Positions 26,421 through 36,215 are shown, numbered from the stretch's first letter. The stretch is DNA of 64,000 nucleotides from Neisseria animalis (GCF_900636515.1 NZ_LR134287.1:1054001-1118000); one strand, 5' to 3'. A program made the numbers and translations. The notes: a model not told the origin generated them from the sequence alone.

Positions 26421-26999
26421 TTATGCCATCCCAAAATTGTAATCGCCGTCAAAATTGACTTTGCCGTTGTAATACAGCGGCGTATCTTGATAATCCAAAC
26501 GCACCAATACACAGCGGGCAGGTGCGAAGGCCGGTAGGGTTTCCCGCAACAGGCTCGCTTCCGTATTGGTAATCGGTCGGTTGAAAATAATTGAGTAATG
26601 CGCCCACAAACGGTGGTCGCCATACATATAAATACCTTTGTGATTAATACTGCCGTCGTAGATTTGGCCACCCAATCCCTCAATCAGCTTGATTTCGCCA
26701 AAACCTAAACGGCGGCAGATTTCACGCACCGCCCAGGGTGTGCCTTTTCGGCGGTGTAAAAACACGGCATCTTTAATCAGCTTGCGCCGTGTTTTATTGT
26801 CTTTGGCCAGCCAGTAGCCGTCCGAACCAACCATACTGCGGCTCTCCGCCAGCAGCTCAAGGTGGTTGTTATCCACTTGTTCGAGTAAACGAGGCATGAG
26901 CTTGGTTAAGGCAAGCTTGCGATAGCCAAGACTGAGATTGGCCAAGCGTGTAAAGCGCGGGTCTTGGGCGATAATCAAGGCGTATTTGAGCTTAGCCAT
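26421..26999 (-). CDS. phage tail protein I
   Basis: 192 aa from ATG 26999, overlapping the end of gene J by 8 bp. Family features are LANLSLGYRKLALTKLMPRLLEQVD, FLHRRKGTPWAVREICRRLGFG (the conserved kernel of gpI) and FNRPITNTEASLLRETLPAFAPARCVL. It builds the baseplate wedge together with J and W. Confidence 0.85.
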   Translation of the reverse strand: MAKLKYALIIAQDPRFTRLANLSLGYRKLALTKLMPRLLEQVDNNHLELLAESRSMVGSDGYWLAKDNKTRRKLIKDAVFLHRRKGTPWAVREICRRLGFGEIKLIEGLGGQIYDGSINHKGIYMYGDHRLWAHYSIIFNRPITNTEASLLRETLPAFAPARCVLVRLDYQDTPLYYNGKVNFDGDYNFGMA

Positions 27000-28158
27000 C
27001 TTGTTGCTCCATATCGACCGATACGCTAAACGATACGCACCGCGCCCATTGGTTAGGGGCAATCACGATGACATCGCTGTCGCGTAACTCGCCGCGCTCA
27101 TTGGATAAAATAACGTTGTACACGCCACTAACCTTTAAGGCCGTCTGAATATCCAATGGCACCACATCTTTGCCTAGCTTGGCATAGCGGGCAGTTTCGT
27201 AGTCTGACCAAGCTGCGCTGGCAGCGGCTAAAACTGATTTAGAATCAGCACCTTTGAACAATACCAAGCGGGCATCGATTTTGTATTCCACCACTTCGGG
27301 CGCGCGTACAATCACAGTGTCACAGAGCGGCCGCACCGTCTCATCGCTCAATGCCACCGATACCTTGTCAATCAATTCTTGGCGGGGCAGACCGTCCGTT
27401 GCCAGCAGCGTAACGGCCACCGTGCCACCAATCGGATTACCGGCAGAATCAACATCGTTGCCGACATGGACACCGGCAATGGCCTGCGAAACACGGCGGG
27501 CATAATACTCATAGGCTTTTTTCGGACCACCTACTGAAAACGCCTCAAAAGCCAGCAAAATCCGCTCGCGATAAGCATCGTCGCTCTCAATGATGACGCC
27601 GCCGGAGGGGACAGTAATATTGCTGACCTTAACGTCGATATCAGCATGCAGCGGTTTTGTCAGCGTGTTAATTTGGCCGATTGCCCAGCCGTTTCCGGCC
27701 GTGCCGGTTGTAGTGCATTGCGCCGGTAAATCAACCGTATTTCGGCTAGACGATAAAGTTGCTGATGTGGTTGTTTCAAAAATCAACTCGCCCACAATGA
27801 CTTGAGTGCCGGTCGGAATAAACACCGGCTCCATGGCCAAGTTGGCCTCACAAGAAAATCGCAAGGTGGTTAAGGCAGGTTGAGCCTCTAAGCGCGGTGT
27901 ATTGACATCATCGCCACACAAATCCAACATCAAGCCGGTTGCAAAGCGGACGTGCTGCTGGCGATACGCCTCATTCACTTGCTGCCGAGTCAATGATTCT
28001 CGGTAGGCGTATACGTTAATTAGCAAACGCTCAATATGCGCCGGTTGCAGTGCCTTGCCGCTGTCTTGTTCATACTTGGCAATAATCTCGGCCAAGATGG
28101 TCGACAAATCATCAGCCACGACCTTGACGTCTTCACGCTTTAAAGTGCTTAAATCCAT
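26992..28158 (-). CDS. baseplate J-like protein
   Basis: 388 aa, normal for gpJ. Visible are an N-terminal helical part, FIPTGTQVIVGELIFETT, the conserved SGGVIIESDDAYRERILLAFEAFSVGGPKKAYEYYAR segment (about 195-230) and VNVTLLATDG-like strands. It forms the baseplate edge. It overlaps gene I downstream and gene W upstream by 8-10 bp. Confidence 0.9.
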   Translation of the reverse strand: MDLSTLKREDVKVVADDLSTILAEIIAKYEQDSGKALQPAHIERLLINVYAYRESLTRQQVNEAYRQQHVRFATGLMLDLCGDDVNTPRLEAQPALTTLRFSCEANLAMEPVFIPTGTQVIVGELIFETTTSATLSSSRNTVDLPAQCTTTGTAGNGWAIGQINTLTKPLHADIDVKVSNITVPSGGVIIESDDAYRERILLAFEAFSVGGPKKAYEYYARRVSQAIAGVHVGNDVDSAGNPIGGTVAVTLLATDGLPRQELIDKVSVALSDETVRPLCDTVIVRAPEVVEYKIDARLVLFKGADSKSVLAAASAAWSDYETARYAKLGKDVVPLDIQTALKVSGVYNVILSNERGELRDSDVIVIAPNQWARCVSFSVSVDMEQQDG

Positions 28159-28526
28159 GCTGCATGCTCCAAATTCAGCGTTGTGCCGTAGATTTCACCG
28201 GATACGTCATCTGCCACGCGCCAGCGCACGGTCATGGTGATGTGCGGGGCATTGCCGCTAAACGTCACTTCATCCACCACTGCCCGCGTTTCCCAGGTCT
28301 GAATGGCCAAAACCACTTCGCGCACGATATTTGGCACAAATACGTCTTCCGGCGTGTCAATGTAGTCAAAATGATTGCTGCCGAAATCGGGGCGGGTCAC
28401 ATCTGAGCCTTTGCGGGTGGACAAGATGTTGTGGATACACAAGTCGATATCGTCCACGCCCTGCGCCAGGCCGCTGCCACCGGGGGCAAGCTGCCAGTGC
28501 TTGGAAATGGGCGTATCGAATTGCAT
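28149..28526 (-). CDS. baseplate protein W (GPW/gp25 family)
   Basis: 125 aa. Typical pattern: DDIDLCIHNILSTRKGSDVTRPDFGSNHFDYIDTP and a C-terminal beta strand set. It is the T4 gp25-like wedge protein. Its Shine-Dalgarno AGGG lies inside a hairpin just upstream (28527-28560). Confidence 0.9.
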   Translation of the reverse strand: MQFDTPISKHWQLAPGGSGLAQGVDDIDLCIHNILSTRKGSDVTRPDFGSNHFDYIDTPEDVFVPNIVREVVLAIQTWETRAVVDEVTFSGNAPHITMTVRWRVADDVSGEIYGTTLNLEHAAWI

Positions 28527-28560
28527 AAAAAAATCCCTGTATCGTTTTGATACAGGGATT
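28527..28560 (-). promoter_or_regulatory. terminator hairpin covering the gene W ribosome-binding site
   Basis: On the minus strand AATCCCTGTATC pairs with GATACAGGGATT around a 5-nt loop and is followed by seven T, and the gene W ATG comes at once. The only plausible Shine-Dalgarno (AGGG, 8 nt before ATG) is in the 3' arm. The hairpin can therefore both stop transcription after gene V and block translation of W. Confidence 0.65.
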
Positions 28561-28604
28561 CTGCCTGAAGCCGCATAAAGCTGATTTTAATGCGTTTTAA
28601 AACC

Positions 28605-29183
28605 TTATTTCGGCGGCGATGTTGTGCCACCCGAGTCGCCGGTGTGCGTGTGACCAGGTAAGCTGATGCCTTGGGATTTAATATCGCCAGTAGCCTCAAT
28701 TGCGCCATCAATTTTGGCCGCCGCACCACTACCACCTTGACCAGACATGCCGGCGGTATAAGTAAACAGACCTTCAACCGTCAAGGTTTTTTTCACCACG
28801 GCATCGGCATCAATTGTCACCACGCCGTCGGTTTTGACCAGTATATCTCCCGTTTTGCGGTCGTGTTCAATAATCGTACCGTTTTTAAAGCGGCGTACCC
28901 ATTTGTCTTTGCTGCTGGCCGGTGGCTTATCGGCTGCGCTGTAAATAGCGCCAATCACGCAGCCGTTTTCGCCACGGGCGTCCAGCAGGCAGACAACTTG
29001 CTCGCCCTCGTCGGGCAGGCTGTAAAACTGATTGCCACCGGCGGCCGGTGTAGCCATAGGCAGCCAGTCGGTTTCCATGTCTTCTAGGGCAGGGATTTTG
29101 ACGCGCAGATTGTGACCGGCTTCATCCACCGCCGATACCACGCCGAATTGCAGGGTCGCCCCAAAATCATGCGTTTGCTGCAT
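28605..29183 (-). CDS. baseplate assembly protein V
   Basis: 192 aa from ATG 29183, overlapping the end of gene D by 17 bp. OB-fold region: RFKNGTIIEHDR, then repeats of the TVEGLFTYTAG type, and the C-terminal HTHTGDSGGTT spike tip (His-x-His metal site). It forms the central membrane-piercing spike. An open frame runs 10 codons further upstream, but MQQTHDFGATLQFG is the family start. Confidence 0.88.
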   Translation of the reverse strand: MQQTHDFGATLQFGVVSAVDEAGHNLRVKIPALEDMETDWLPMATPAAGGNQFYSLPDEGEQVVCLLDARGENGCVIGAIYSAADKPPASSKDKWVRRFKNGTIIEHDRKTGDILVKTDGVVTIDADAVVKKTLTVEGLFTYTAGMSGQGGSGAAAKIDGAIEATGDIKSQGISLPGHTHTGDSGGTTSPPK

Positions 29184-30267
29184 CCTGCTGCTCCTCATCA
29201 TCGATATACTCAATCATCTTAATTTCCAGTTCGGTGGTGTAGCCGCTGCTGCGGCGATACTCATGCCGCGCCTGTTTCACCAGATACTTACCGGAAAACT
29301 TACCCATGTCTTTCAGGCGCACGGTTTGACCGGCCACCAGCAGCGCATTACCAAACAATGTGATGTTTCCGGCGCATTGGTCGTCTTGCGCATCAGCCAA
29401 AGCCGCATCGGCGCGGGCATTGAGCTGCGTTTGGCTTTCGCCTTTATTCGGCACGATTTTCAAGGTGTCGCCGGTGTGGCCACGTTTGGATTTCGGGCGC
29501 AGAGACTTGGTTTTACGCGTAGCCGACACCGTTTTCTTGGTTTTCGGGTCGTAGCCGCGCATTTCTACTTGGGTCGGTACACCTTTAATCAAATCGCGCA
29601 GGCGGATTCGGGTCATGTCTTCAGGACTCAATATCACCACCGCTTCACGCTCTTTCAGCCTGACGTTGTCGGCGAATACCAGCTTATTCCCGACAACCTT
29701 AAAGGTGTGGCCATACTCTTTGGCCAAACGGCTCAAAAACTCAATATCGCGCTCCTGATACTGGGTCACACGCTTGATTTTGATGTCTTTCACTTGCCCA
29801 GCGGGCTGCAATTTCAGATGGCCTGCCACTTGGCGCACAATCTCGGCCAGCGTGGTATTTTCATACGCACGGCCTTTTAAAGTGCGGCTGGCCTTGGTAA
29901 TGCCCGCCGACAACGCCTTCAGGCTCACCGTTGATGGTGGGTGGTTGTATTCAATTTCCGCAATCTCAAAGCTGCCCAAATCTACCAAGCCGGTAAATTG
30001 GTCGCCCAAGCTCAATGCCAGCGCATCGCCTTGCTCCGGATACCAGCCACGCAGCCAGCGACCGTCCACATCTTCAAATTCGACCTGCAGCTCATCAGAT
30101 TGCCCCTCGAGGTAATCTGTGTAAACAAATGAAATCAGATAGGGGGCAATGTCGCCTGTAATATCCTTGTTTTCGTAGCTCAATGTGAAATCCGGCTTGG
30201 TTACCGGATGAGTGCCACCCGTACCGCCTTGAGCGGCCAAGCCGGACAAGAAACCTTTAATATCCAT
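29167..30267 (-). CDS. late control protein D / baseplate hub
   Basis: 366 aa, normal for gpD (T4 gp27-like hub). Visible are PDFTLSYENKDITGDIAPYLISFVYTDYLEG near the start, the QYQERDIEFLSRLAKEYGHTFKVVG segment (about 165-190), and a C-terminal region with LLVAGQTVRLKDMGKFSGKYLVKQARHEY. It lies between X and V as in P2-type tails. Confidence 0.88.
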   Translation of the reverse strand: MDIKGFLSGLAAQGGTGGTHPVTKPDFTLSYENKDITGDIAPYLISFVYTDYLEGQSDELQVEFEDVDGRWLRGWYPEQGDALALSLGDQFTGLVDLGSFEIAEIEYNHPPSTVSLKALSAGITKASRTLKGRAYENTTLAEIVRQVAGHLKLQPAGQVKDIKIKRVTQYQERDIEFLSRLAKEYGHTFKVVGNKLVFADNVRLKEREAVVILSPEDMTRIRLRDLIKGVPTQVEMRGYDPKTKKTVSATRKTKSLRPKSKRGHTGDTLKIVPNKGESQTQLNARADAALADAQDDQCAGNITLFGNALLVAGQTVRLKDMGKFSGKYLVKQARHEYRRSSGYTTELEIKMIEYIDDEEQQDAANA

Positions 30268-30277
30268 TTCAACCCTT

Positions 30278-30496
30278 TCAGCGCATCCAAGGCGGCAAAT
30301 CGGCCTGACTGTTTTTCGGCTTGCTTTCTAGCACCGGCACAAACACCGTCAAGCCGCTGACAAACTCTTCGGCCAACGGTAAATGTGGATTGGCCGCAAT
30401 CAGGCCGTCAATCAGCAAAGCGTTGCCGTAGTGTTTATGGGCAATCAAATCCCAGCGGTCACCATCTTTGGTCGTATAGCGTAAAACCGCGCTCAT
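30278..30496 (-). CDS. tail protein X (LysM-like)
   Basis: 72 aa. The sequence RYTTKDGDRWDLIAHKHYGNALLIDGLIAANPHL is the small LysM-like fold of gpX. It overlaps the end of gene U by 4 bp (ATGA type). Confidence 0.88.
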   Translation of the reverse strand: MSAVLRYTTKDGDRWDLIAHKHYGNALLIDGLIAANPHLPLAEEFVSGLTVFVPVLESKPKNSQADLPPWMR

Positions 30497-31389
30497 CCAT
30501 CACTCCTTGTCGCCAGCCAACCGGTCAACTTTTCAACGGCCGATGCACCATTAGCCACCGCTTCGGAGGCCGTAGTAATTGAGTCTCCAGCCGCATCCAA
30601 CCAGCCGCCGATAGTTCCGCTCTCGTAACCTGCACGCATGCTTGCCACCGTACTGCCGAGCGCATTTCCGGCTGCACCAAGCTGCGTGGCCATTTCAGCC
30701 GCGCCGGATAAATCACCCAACAAAGCCGTTACTTCCGGTAAACCATTGAGCTTGCCCAATACATCACCGCCCACGCCGAGCGCATCGCCGATTAAATTCA
30801 GCGCACCGGCGGAATCATTGCGCAACTCTTTAGCCGCCGCGATGATGCCTTGCATTTGCTCTATGCCGTTTTCTGCCGCACGATAGACTTTCACACCGGT
30901 TTCAACCGCCTGCATCACATCTGCCGCTTGCGCCTGTACCGATTCGGGCAACAGTGAGAGCAATGGGTTTTGCTTGCCGCTGATAATCGCCGGAGTCGGC
31001 AGCGGATTATTCGGGTCACCGACAAATTCCGTCAGTTCGATATCCAGCTCACGCGCGGCCGTGCGGCCTTTACTGTCCTGAATCAAGGTGCGCTCGGTCA
31101 GGCTCTCAATGACAAACCAGCCGACAAAGCGGCCTGAGCCATAAACCAGCGACACCGCCTGCTGCGCTTCCAAAGCTGCCAGCAAACCCTTATAAGCCGT
31201 GTCGGGATTGCCCAACATCCAATGCAGTTTTAAGCCAAAGCGCAGTGTGGTTAGGTCGTTTTCCATCGCCTGTAAGCGCGGGCGGCCTTTTAATACCTCG
31301 TGCTTGGCAAACTTGGCCGAGTGCTGCGCTTCCAAGCTGGCAAAGCTTTGCAAGGTTTCAAACCTCACATCCCCCAACATTGCATACAT
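30493..31389 (-). CDS. tail protein U with extended C-terminus
   Basis: 298 aa, of which the first 130 are gpU-like (MLGDVRFETLQSFASLEAQHSAKFAKHEVLKGRPRLQ and SGRFVGWFVIESLTERT). The remaining part is Ala/Gly-rich and helical and longer than in P2 gpU. It caps the tail tube. It abuts the tape-measure gene, sharing one base. Confidence 0.82.
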   Translation of the reverse strand: MYAMLGDVRFETLQSFASLEAQHSAKFAKHEVLKGRPRLQAMENDLTTLRFGLKLHWMLGNPDTAYKGLLAALEAQQAVSLVYGSGRFVGWFVIESLTERTLIQDSKGRTAARELDIELTEFVGDPNNPLPTPAIISGKQNPLLSLLPESVQAQAADVMQAVETGVKVYRAAENGIEQMQGIIAAAKELRNDSAGALNLIGDALGVGGDVLGKLNGLPEVTALLGDLSGAAEMATQLGAAGNALGSTVASMRAGYESGTIGGWLDAAGDSITTASEAVANGASAVEKLTGWLATRSDG

Positions 31390-32971
31390 CAGAAAGCCCT
31401 CCGCTCACGGTCGGCCATCATGCGGTGAAACAACGTTTCAAATTCGCGCAAGCCCATTTGCAAGGCCGTCTGAATTTGAGCAGGGTCTCCGCCCGGCGCG
31501 TTGATGGTCGGGTTGAAATGAATGGTCACGCCACCGGCAGCCGCAGCCTGTCGCGCTTGCTCGAAATCGGCGCGGCTGCCGGATACCCGCGCGGCCACAT
31601 CGGCACGCAGCTGGCCGATACGGCTTCCGAAACTGTCTTTCAGACGGCCTGCCCATGCACCGACCGTACCGATTGGCCGGTTGGCCGTGCGACGGATACC
31701 AATATCCAAACCTTGGGTAATAAAGCCACCAAAACGTCTGAACTCACGACTCGGCGAATGAATATCCATCACCGCTTGGAATTTGGCCTTAATCGAATTA
31801 CCGATAGAGGCAATCGTGTTATATACCGCTGCGGCTGCTGATTTAATGCCGTTAATCAAACCCTGAATCAACATACGGCCAAAGCCGGTAAAGGTTGACG
31901 GCAAGGTGACACCAAACCAGCTCATCACACTGGCAAATGCCTGATAAAACAAACCGAGTGGCGAAAAATTGAGAATAGTGGCCGCAATATTACCGATGCC
32001 GCTGCTGAAGAAAGCCGTGATTTGCGCCCAAAGTCCGCTGAAAAATATCACCAAGCTTTGCCACAACGCTTTTGCACCGGCCACCACTGATGCCCAGTTG
32101 TTGTAGAGCATGTAAGCGGCAACGGCCAACAGGCCAAGGGCAAGGAAAATCGGATTGGCCATTAAGAAGGCACCCAATTTCAAAAAATGCCGAACCGAGC
32201 ATGGGCAGAAAACGGATAACAGATATAATGCCCCGCCCAAAAAACGACATGGTTTTACGAACTGCTCCCAATAAGGAAATCATTGGAGAAACGGCCTTGG
32301 CTGCAGCTATCCAACCCATCGAGAACACGCCCATTACGGCAGTAAACGCAGAAAAACCGATAATCAACCCGGCAATCACGCCGCCAATCAACAACAAGCC
32401 ATCGACGACTTCCGGATTCTTAGCCGCAAAATCGGCTAAATTTTGGGTAAGATTTCCTATAAATGCGGAAACCTTATTAATCACGGGTAGCAGTCGGTCT
32501 CCGACTACCGTTTTCAGCTCAGCAAAGCCGTTTTTCATCAGCGTTAGGCCGTTTTCAGTAGTGGCCGAACGTGCAGCAAATTCTTTCTCCATGCTGCCCA
32601 TAAATTCAGGCTTGCCGCCTTTACCGGCTTTTTTCAGCTCATCAATGGACTTCTTATAGGTATCCAAGCCACCAACCAACGCAGCCACATCGTCGGCATA
32701 TTCCAAGCCGAACAAATCGACCAATGCGCCCATCTGGTTTTCTTTTGGCAGCTTTTCAATCTGTCTCAGAAAATCCATCAGAGCCTGCTCGCCGTTTTCG
32801 GCAATCGCTTTTTTCAGGGCTTTGGCATCTGTACCCATACCCTCCAAAACCGCCTGAAATTTCTTTCCCTGCTTGTCGGCCGTCATCAGCTTGGTCAGCA
32901 TACCGTTGATGGCCGTACCCGCTACTTCCGGTGTTTTGCCCAAGCTGATAAAGGCGTTGGATAAAAAGGCG
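31389..32971 (-). pseudogene. tail tape-measure protein (TP901 type), truncated and frameshifted
   Basis: The minus-strand frame runs from about 32971 (FLSNAFISLGKTPEVAGTAINGML) through the TP901 core to PMLGSAFFEIG. It then shifts by one base in a run of six A (plus strand 32182-32187), after which the other frame continues LGAFLMANPIFLALGLLAVAAYML to the stop at 31389. With five A the two parts join as one protein. The N-terminal several hundred residues are missing because the gene is cut at about 32971, where sequence of a terminase gene on the other strand begins. It is thus a double pseudogene of about 520 remaining codons. Confidence 0.85.
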
Positions 32972-33237
32972 TGCCACGCATTCCCGACACACGCACCAAA
33001 GGACAAGACGGCAGAAAACGCCACGGCGACGCGGCGATTGCCTTGGTGTTGGCGCATTACGCGAGTCGAGAGCTGAATGCCGGGCCAGTACGCGTGGCCA
33101 GCCGAAAAATCAAACGCCCGCAGCAGACTGACAAACTGATTTACCCGTTATTGTGGCTGGTAGGTGTTTTTATCCGCGTTACAAGCCTAAAAAAACAGCG
33201 CAGATGGTATTACTGTGGCTGCGTTCTATTCCAATAA
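32971..33237 (+). pseudogene. C-terminal remnant of Mu gp28-like terminase large subunit
   Basis: Only the end is left: PDTRTKGQDGRKRHGDAAIALVLAHYASRELN, the usual last part of the large terminase (KRHGDAAIA is a hallmark). The start is cut at about 32970 by the junction with the tape-measure gene. The last 40 codons do not look like the family and the normal stop may have been lost. Confidence 0.75.
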
Positions 33238-33287
33238 TTTGGCATTCCGTTTTCAATTTGATGTATGAACCTTAAGGCCGTCTGAAA

Positions 33288-34760
33288 ATGAAAAAACCGC
33301 ATTTCAAACTCAAAACCCAACACGGCAGCGTAACCTTCAAACCCGAGGATTTAAGCGGCCACATCGCCGTATCGCGTCAGTTTTTAAACGGCTTCGGCGG
33401 TTGGCTGCCGAATCCCGACCCGATTTTGCGCAAGATGGGCAAACAAATCTCTGTTTACCGCGAATTGTTGCGCGATGAGCTGGTCGGCAGCTTCGTGCGC
33501 CGCCGTAAAGCCGCCGTTGCCCGCCTGGATTGGAAATTAAGTGGCGATGAAGTCGATGAGCGGGTATTGGATTTTGTCGAAAATTGGCTGGTTGCGGATG
33601 TTGATGTGTATAAATTTTGCAAAGACATCATGAATGCCGCTTTTTTCGGTTATCAACCGATTGAAATTATCTGGCAGAAAGGCAGTCAATGGCTGCCGTC
33701 TGAAATCGTAGCCAAGCCGCAAGAGTGGTTTGCCTTTAATGATGACCGAGAATTGATTTTCATCGAAAACGGCTTGAGCCAAGAGCCGCTGCCGCCTTAT
33801 AAATTCCTTTGCCCACGTCATGAAGACGACTATCTTAATCCCTACGGTTTGGGTGATTTGGGCTTGGTCTTTTGGCTGGTTACGTTCAAGCGCGGCGGCC
33901 TGAAATTCTGGGTGAGTTTCACCGAAAAATACGGTGCACCATGGTTGATTGGCAAAGAGCCGCGCTCCAACACCCACAGCGACACCGAAAAGCTGCTTGA
34001 TGCGCTAGAAGCCTTAATCAGCAATTCGGTCGGCACGATTCCGAACGATTCGAGTGTCGAAATTCACGAAGCCAGCGGCAAATCATCATCGGTAGATGCT
34101 TTCGACAAGCTGCTGAAAGAGTGTAAATCCGGCATCAACATCGCCTTGCTTGGCCAAGACCAAACCACCGACAAAGAAACCAACCATGCCAGTGCCAGCG
34201 CAGGCTTGGAAATCGCCGATGATATCCGCGACAGCGACCGCCGTATTGTCGAAGCGGCGTTTAATGAGCTGATTGAATGGGTGGTATCGCTGAATTTCGG
34301 CGATGTGGTTTGCCCAAAATTCGAACTGTTTGAAAATGAAGAATCAGGTACAAAAGAGCGTGCCGAGCGCGACAATATGCTGTTCGGTGCGGGTGTGAAA
34401 TTCACCCCGCAATATTGGAAACGCACTTATGGTTTGGAAGACGGCGATATCGTTGAAGAAGATGCCATCACCCCGACCGCTGCTGATTTTGCCGAAGGTT
34501 GGGATGGTGCAGAAACCGATGCGGGCTTGATTTTAGACACGCTCGCGCCGAATACAGCCGAGCTGAACCAGCAAGGCCGCAACCTGACTGCCTTATTGGT
34601 GCAGGATTTGCAGCGCGGCGAAACCGAAGACAATATTCTCGACCGCTTGGCCGAGCAGTTCCCGAATATGGATGACACCGCCTTGCAAAACGAACTGGCG
34701 CGTGTGATTTTCCTGTCCGGTTTGGTCGGACGCATTGAAGCGGCGCAGGAGATGAGCTGA
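33288..34760 (+). CDS. portal protein, DUF935 / Mu gp29 family
   Basis: 490 aa, full length. Typical stretches are FGGWLPNPDPILRKMGKQISVYRELLRDELVGSFVRRRKAAV near 35-75, KFCKDIMNAAFFGYQPIEIIW, and WVSFTEKYGAPWLIGKEPR. The dodecameric portal sits at the head vertex. A DUS (AGGCCGTCTGAA) directly precedes ATG 33288. The last base of its stop is the A of the gp30 start codon (TGATG). Confidence 0.92.
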   Translation: MKKPHFKLKTQHGSVTFKPEDLSGHIAVSRQFLNGFGGWLPNPDPILRKMGKQISVYRELLRDELVGSFVRRRKAAVARLDWKLSGDEVDERVLDFVENWLVADVDVYKFCKDIMNAAFFGYQPIEIIWQKGSQWLPSEIVAKPQEWFAFNDDRELIFIENGLSQEPLPPYKFLCPRHEDDYLNPYGLGDLGLVFWLVTFKRGGLKFWVSFTEKYGAPWLIGKEPRSNTHSDTEKLLDALEALISNSVGTIPNDSSVEIHEASGKSSSVDAFDKLLKECKSGINIALLGQDQTTDKETNHASASAGLEIADDIRDSDRRIVEAAFNELIEWVVSLNFGDVVCPKFELFENEESGTKERAERDNMLFGAGVKFTPQYWKRTYGLEDGDIVEEDAITPTAADFAEGWDGAETDAGLILDTLAPNTAELNQQGRNLTALLVQDLQRGETEDNILDRLAEQFPNMDDTALQNELARVIFLSGLVGRIEAAQEMS

Positions 34761-35665
34761 TGACTCCGGAAGACATCAAGGCAATTTTCGGCCTGGAGCC
34801 GGAAGCAGCGGTCGAATACCTGAAGCAAAAAGGCGTGGCCGTTTCGTGGGATTGGCAAGACATGCTCGACGACGCGCACGCCACCGCGTTCACCGTGGCC
34901 AAAACCGCAGGTATGGACGTGGCCAATGATATTTATCGCGCCGTTGTCAACGCCGCCGAGACCGGCCAAACGCTGGAACAGTTCCAAAAAACACTCACGC
35001 CGGTATTACAAAGCAAGGGCTGGTGGGGACGCACCCAAGCAACCAATCCGGACACCGGCGAAGCCCAAACCGTACAGCTCGGCAGCCCGCATCGTCTGAA
35101 AACCATCTACCTGACCAACATGCAATCGGCCTACATGGCCGGACGCTATGCCGAAATGATGGATTCTGTGGATACCCATCCGTATTGGCAGTACGTTGCC
35201 ATCAACGACAGCCGCACCCGCGACAGCCACCGCCGCATGCACGGTCGCGTCTATGCCGCCACCGACCCGGTCTGGAATACCATGTATCCGCCACTCGATT
35301 TCCGCTGCCGCTGCCGCGTGCGCCCCTTGTCCCGAGCAGCAGGCGAAAGCCGCGCCTTGCCCAGCCCGACCCTCGAAACCCAAACAGTCGACATCAGCAG
35401 CAACGAATACACAGGCGAAGCCCGCTATGCTCAACGCACCGGCTTGCGTATCGACGGCAAATTTGTCGCACCGAGCGCAGGTTTCAATGCCAACCAAGGT
35501 CAAACCATGCTCTCACGCATGGCTTCGGTTGCCATTCAAAAAGCCCACGCCGTCCACCCCGACATCGCCCGAATCGCGCTGAAAATCATGATGGGCAATG
35601 CCAAATTCAAAGCAGCTTTATCTGCCGCCGATTTAGCATGGGTGCAAAAAGTCTTGAAAGGCTGA
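34760..35665 (+). CDS. minor head protein, Mu gp30 (F) family
   Basis: 301 aa. It contains the SPP1 gp7/Mu F head-morphogenesis signature: NMQSAYMAGRYAEMMDSVDTHPYWQYVAINDSRTRDSHRRMHGRVYAATDPVWNTMYPPLDFRCRC (about 115-190), with the His and Cys metal-ligand set. It helps start capsid assembly and DNA injection. Translationally coupled to the portal gene by TGATG. Confidence 0.9.
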   Translation: MTPEDIKAIFGLEPEAAVEYLKQKGVAVSWDWQDMLDDAHATAFTVAKTAGMDVANDIYRAVVNAAETGQTLEQFQKTLTPVLQSKGWWGRTQATNPDTGEAQTVQLGSPHRLKTIYLTNMQSAYMAGRYAEMMDSVDTHPYWQYVAINDSRTRDSHRRMHGRVYAATDPVWNTMYPPLDFRCRCRVRPLSRAAGESRALPSPTLETQTVDISSNEYTGEARYAQRTGLRIDGKFVAPSAGFNANQGQTMLSRMASVAIQKAHAVHPDIARIALKIMMGNAKFKAALSAADLAWVQKVLKG

Positions 35666-35667
35666 CC

Positions 35668-36108
35668 ATGATTGAAATCAACCTAGACTCAAAATCAGTA
35701 GACCGCAGCTTGAGCCAGCTGTTAACCAACCTAGGCAACTCACGCAAAATGATGAGAGGCGTGGCCACAGAAATGATTTCACTCACCGAAGAAAACTTTG
35801 AGAATGAGAGTTTCGGCGGTGACAAATGGCCACAAAGCAAACGCGCGGCGCAAGGCGGCAAAACCCTGCAACTGACCGGCCAACTTGCCGCCAGCATTTC
35901 CACCCAAGTCGGCAACGACTTCGCACGAATCGGCAGCAACAAACCCTATGCCGCTATCCACCATCTCGGCGGCCAAGCCGGACGCGGCAGAAAAGTCACT
36001 ATTCCGGCCAGACCATACCTCCCCATCAACGGCAGCGGCCAACTCCAAAACGGAGCCGACAAACGCATCATCGATATCGCGCTCGAATCACTCAAAGCAG
36101 GTCTCTAA
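35668..36108 (+). CDS. phage virion morphogenesis protein G
   Basis: 146 aa. Family stretches are WPQSKRAAQGGKTLQLTGQLAASI and YAAIHHLGGQAGRGRKVTIPARPYLPI near 90-120. In Mu it links head and tail completion. The start ATG is 2 nt after the gp30 stop. A longer open frame across this segment in another phase is not the gene. Confidence 0.88.
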   Translation: MIEINLDSKSVDRSLSQLLTNLGNSRKMMRGVATEMISLTEENFENESFGGDKWPQSKRAAQGGKTLQLTGQLAASISTQVGNDFARIGSNKPYAAIHHLGGQAGRGRKVTIPARPYLPINGSGQLQNGADKRIIDIALESLKAGL

Positions 36109-36115
36109 AAAAGCA

Positions 36116-36140
36116 AAAACGGGCAAAATCTGCCCGTTTA
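36116..36140 (+). terminator. terminator after gene G
   Basis: AAACGGGCA pairs with TGCCCGTTT around AAATC. In Mu a terminator also follows this head gene block. Confidence 0.7.
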
Positions 36141-36215
36141 TTTTCATTACACCCTGTGCAACGCTATTTCACAAATCCAATCCCACCAAAACCCATTTCA
36201 GCCCGCTTCATCCCA

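Noticed and set aside
35023..36108. 361-codon plus-strand frame across gp30 and G
   Set aside because: It runs out of frame over gp30 and only its last third is the true gene G, which begins at 35668.
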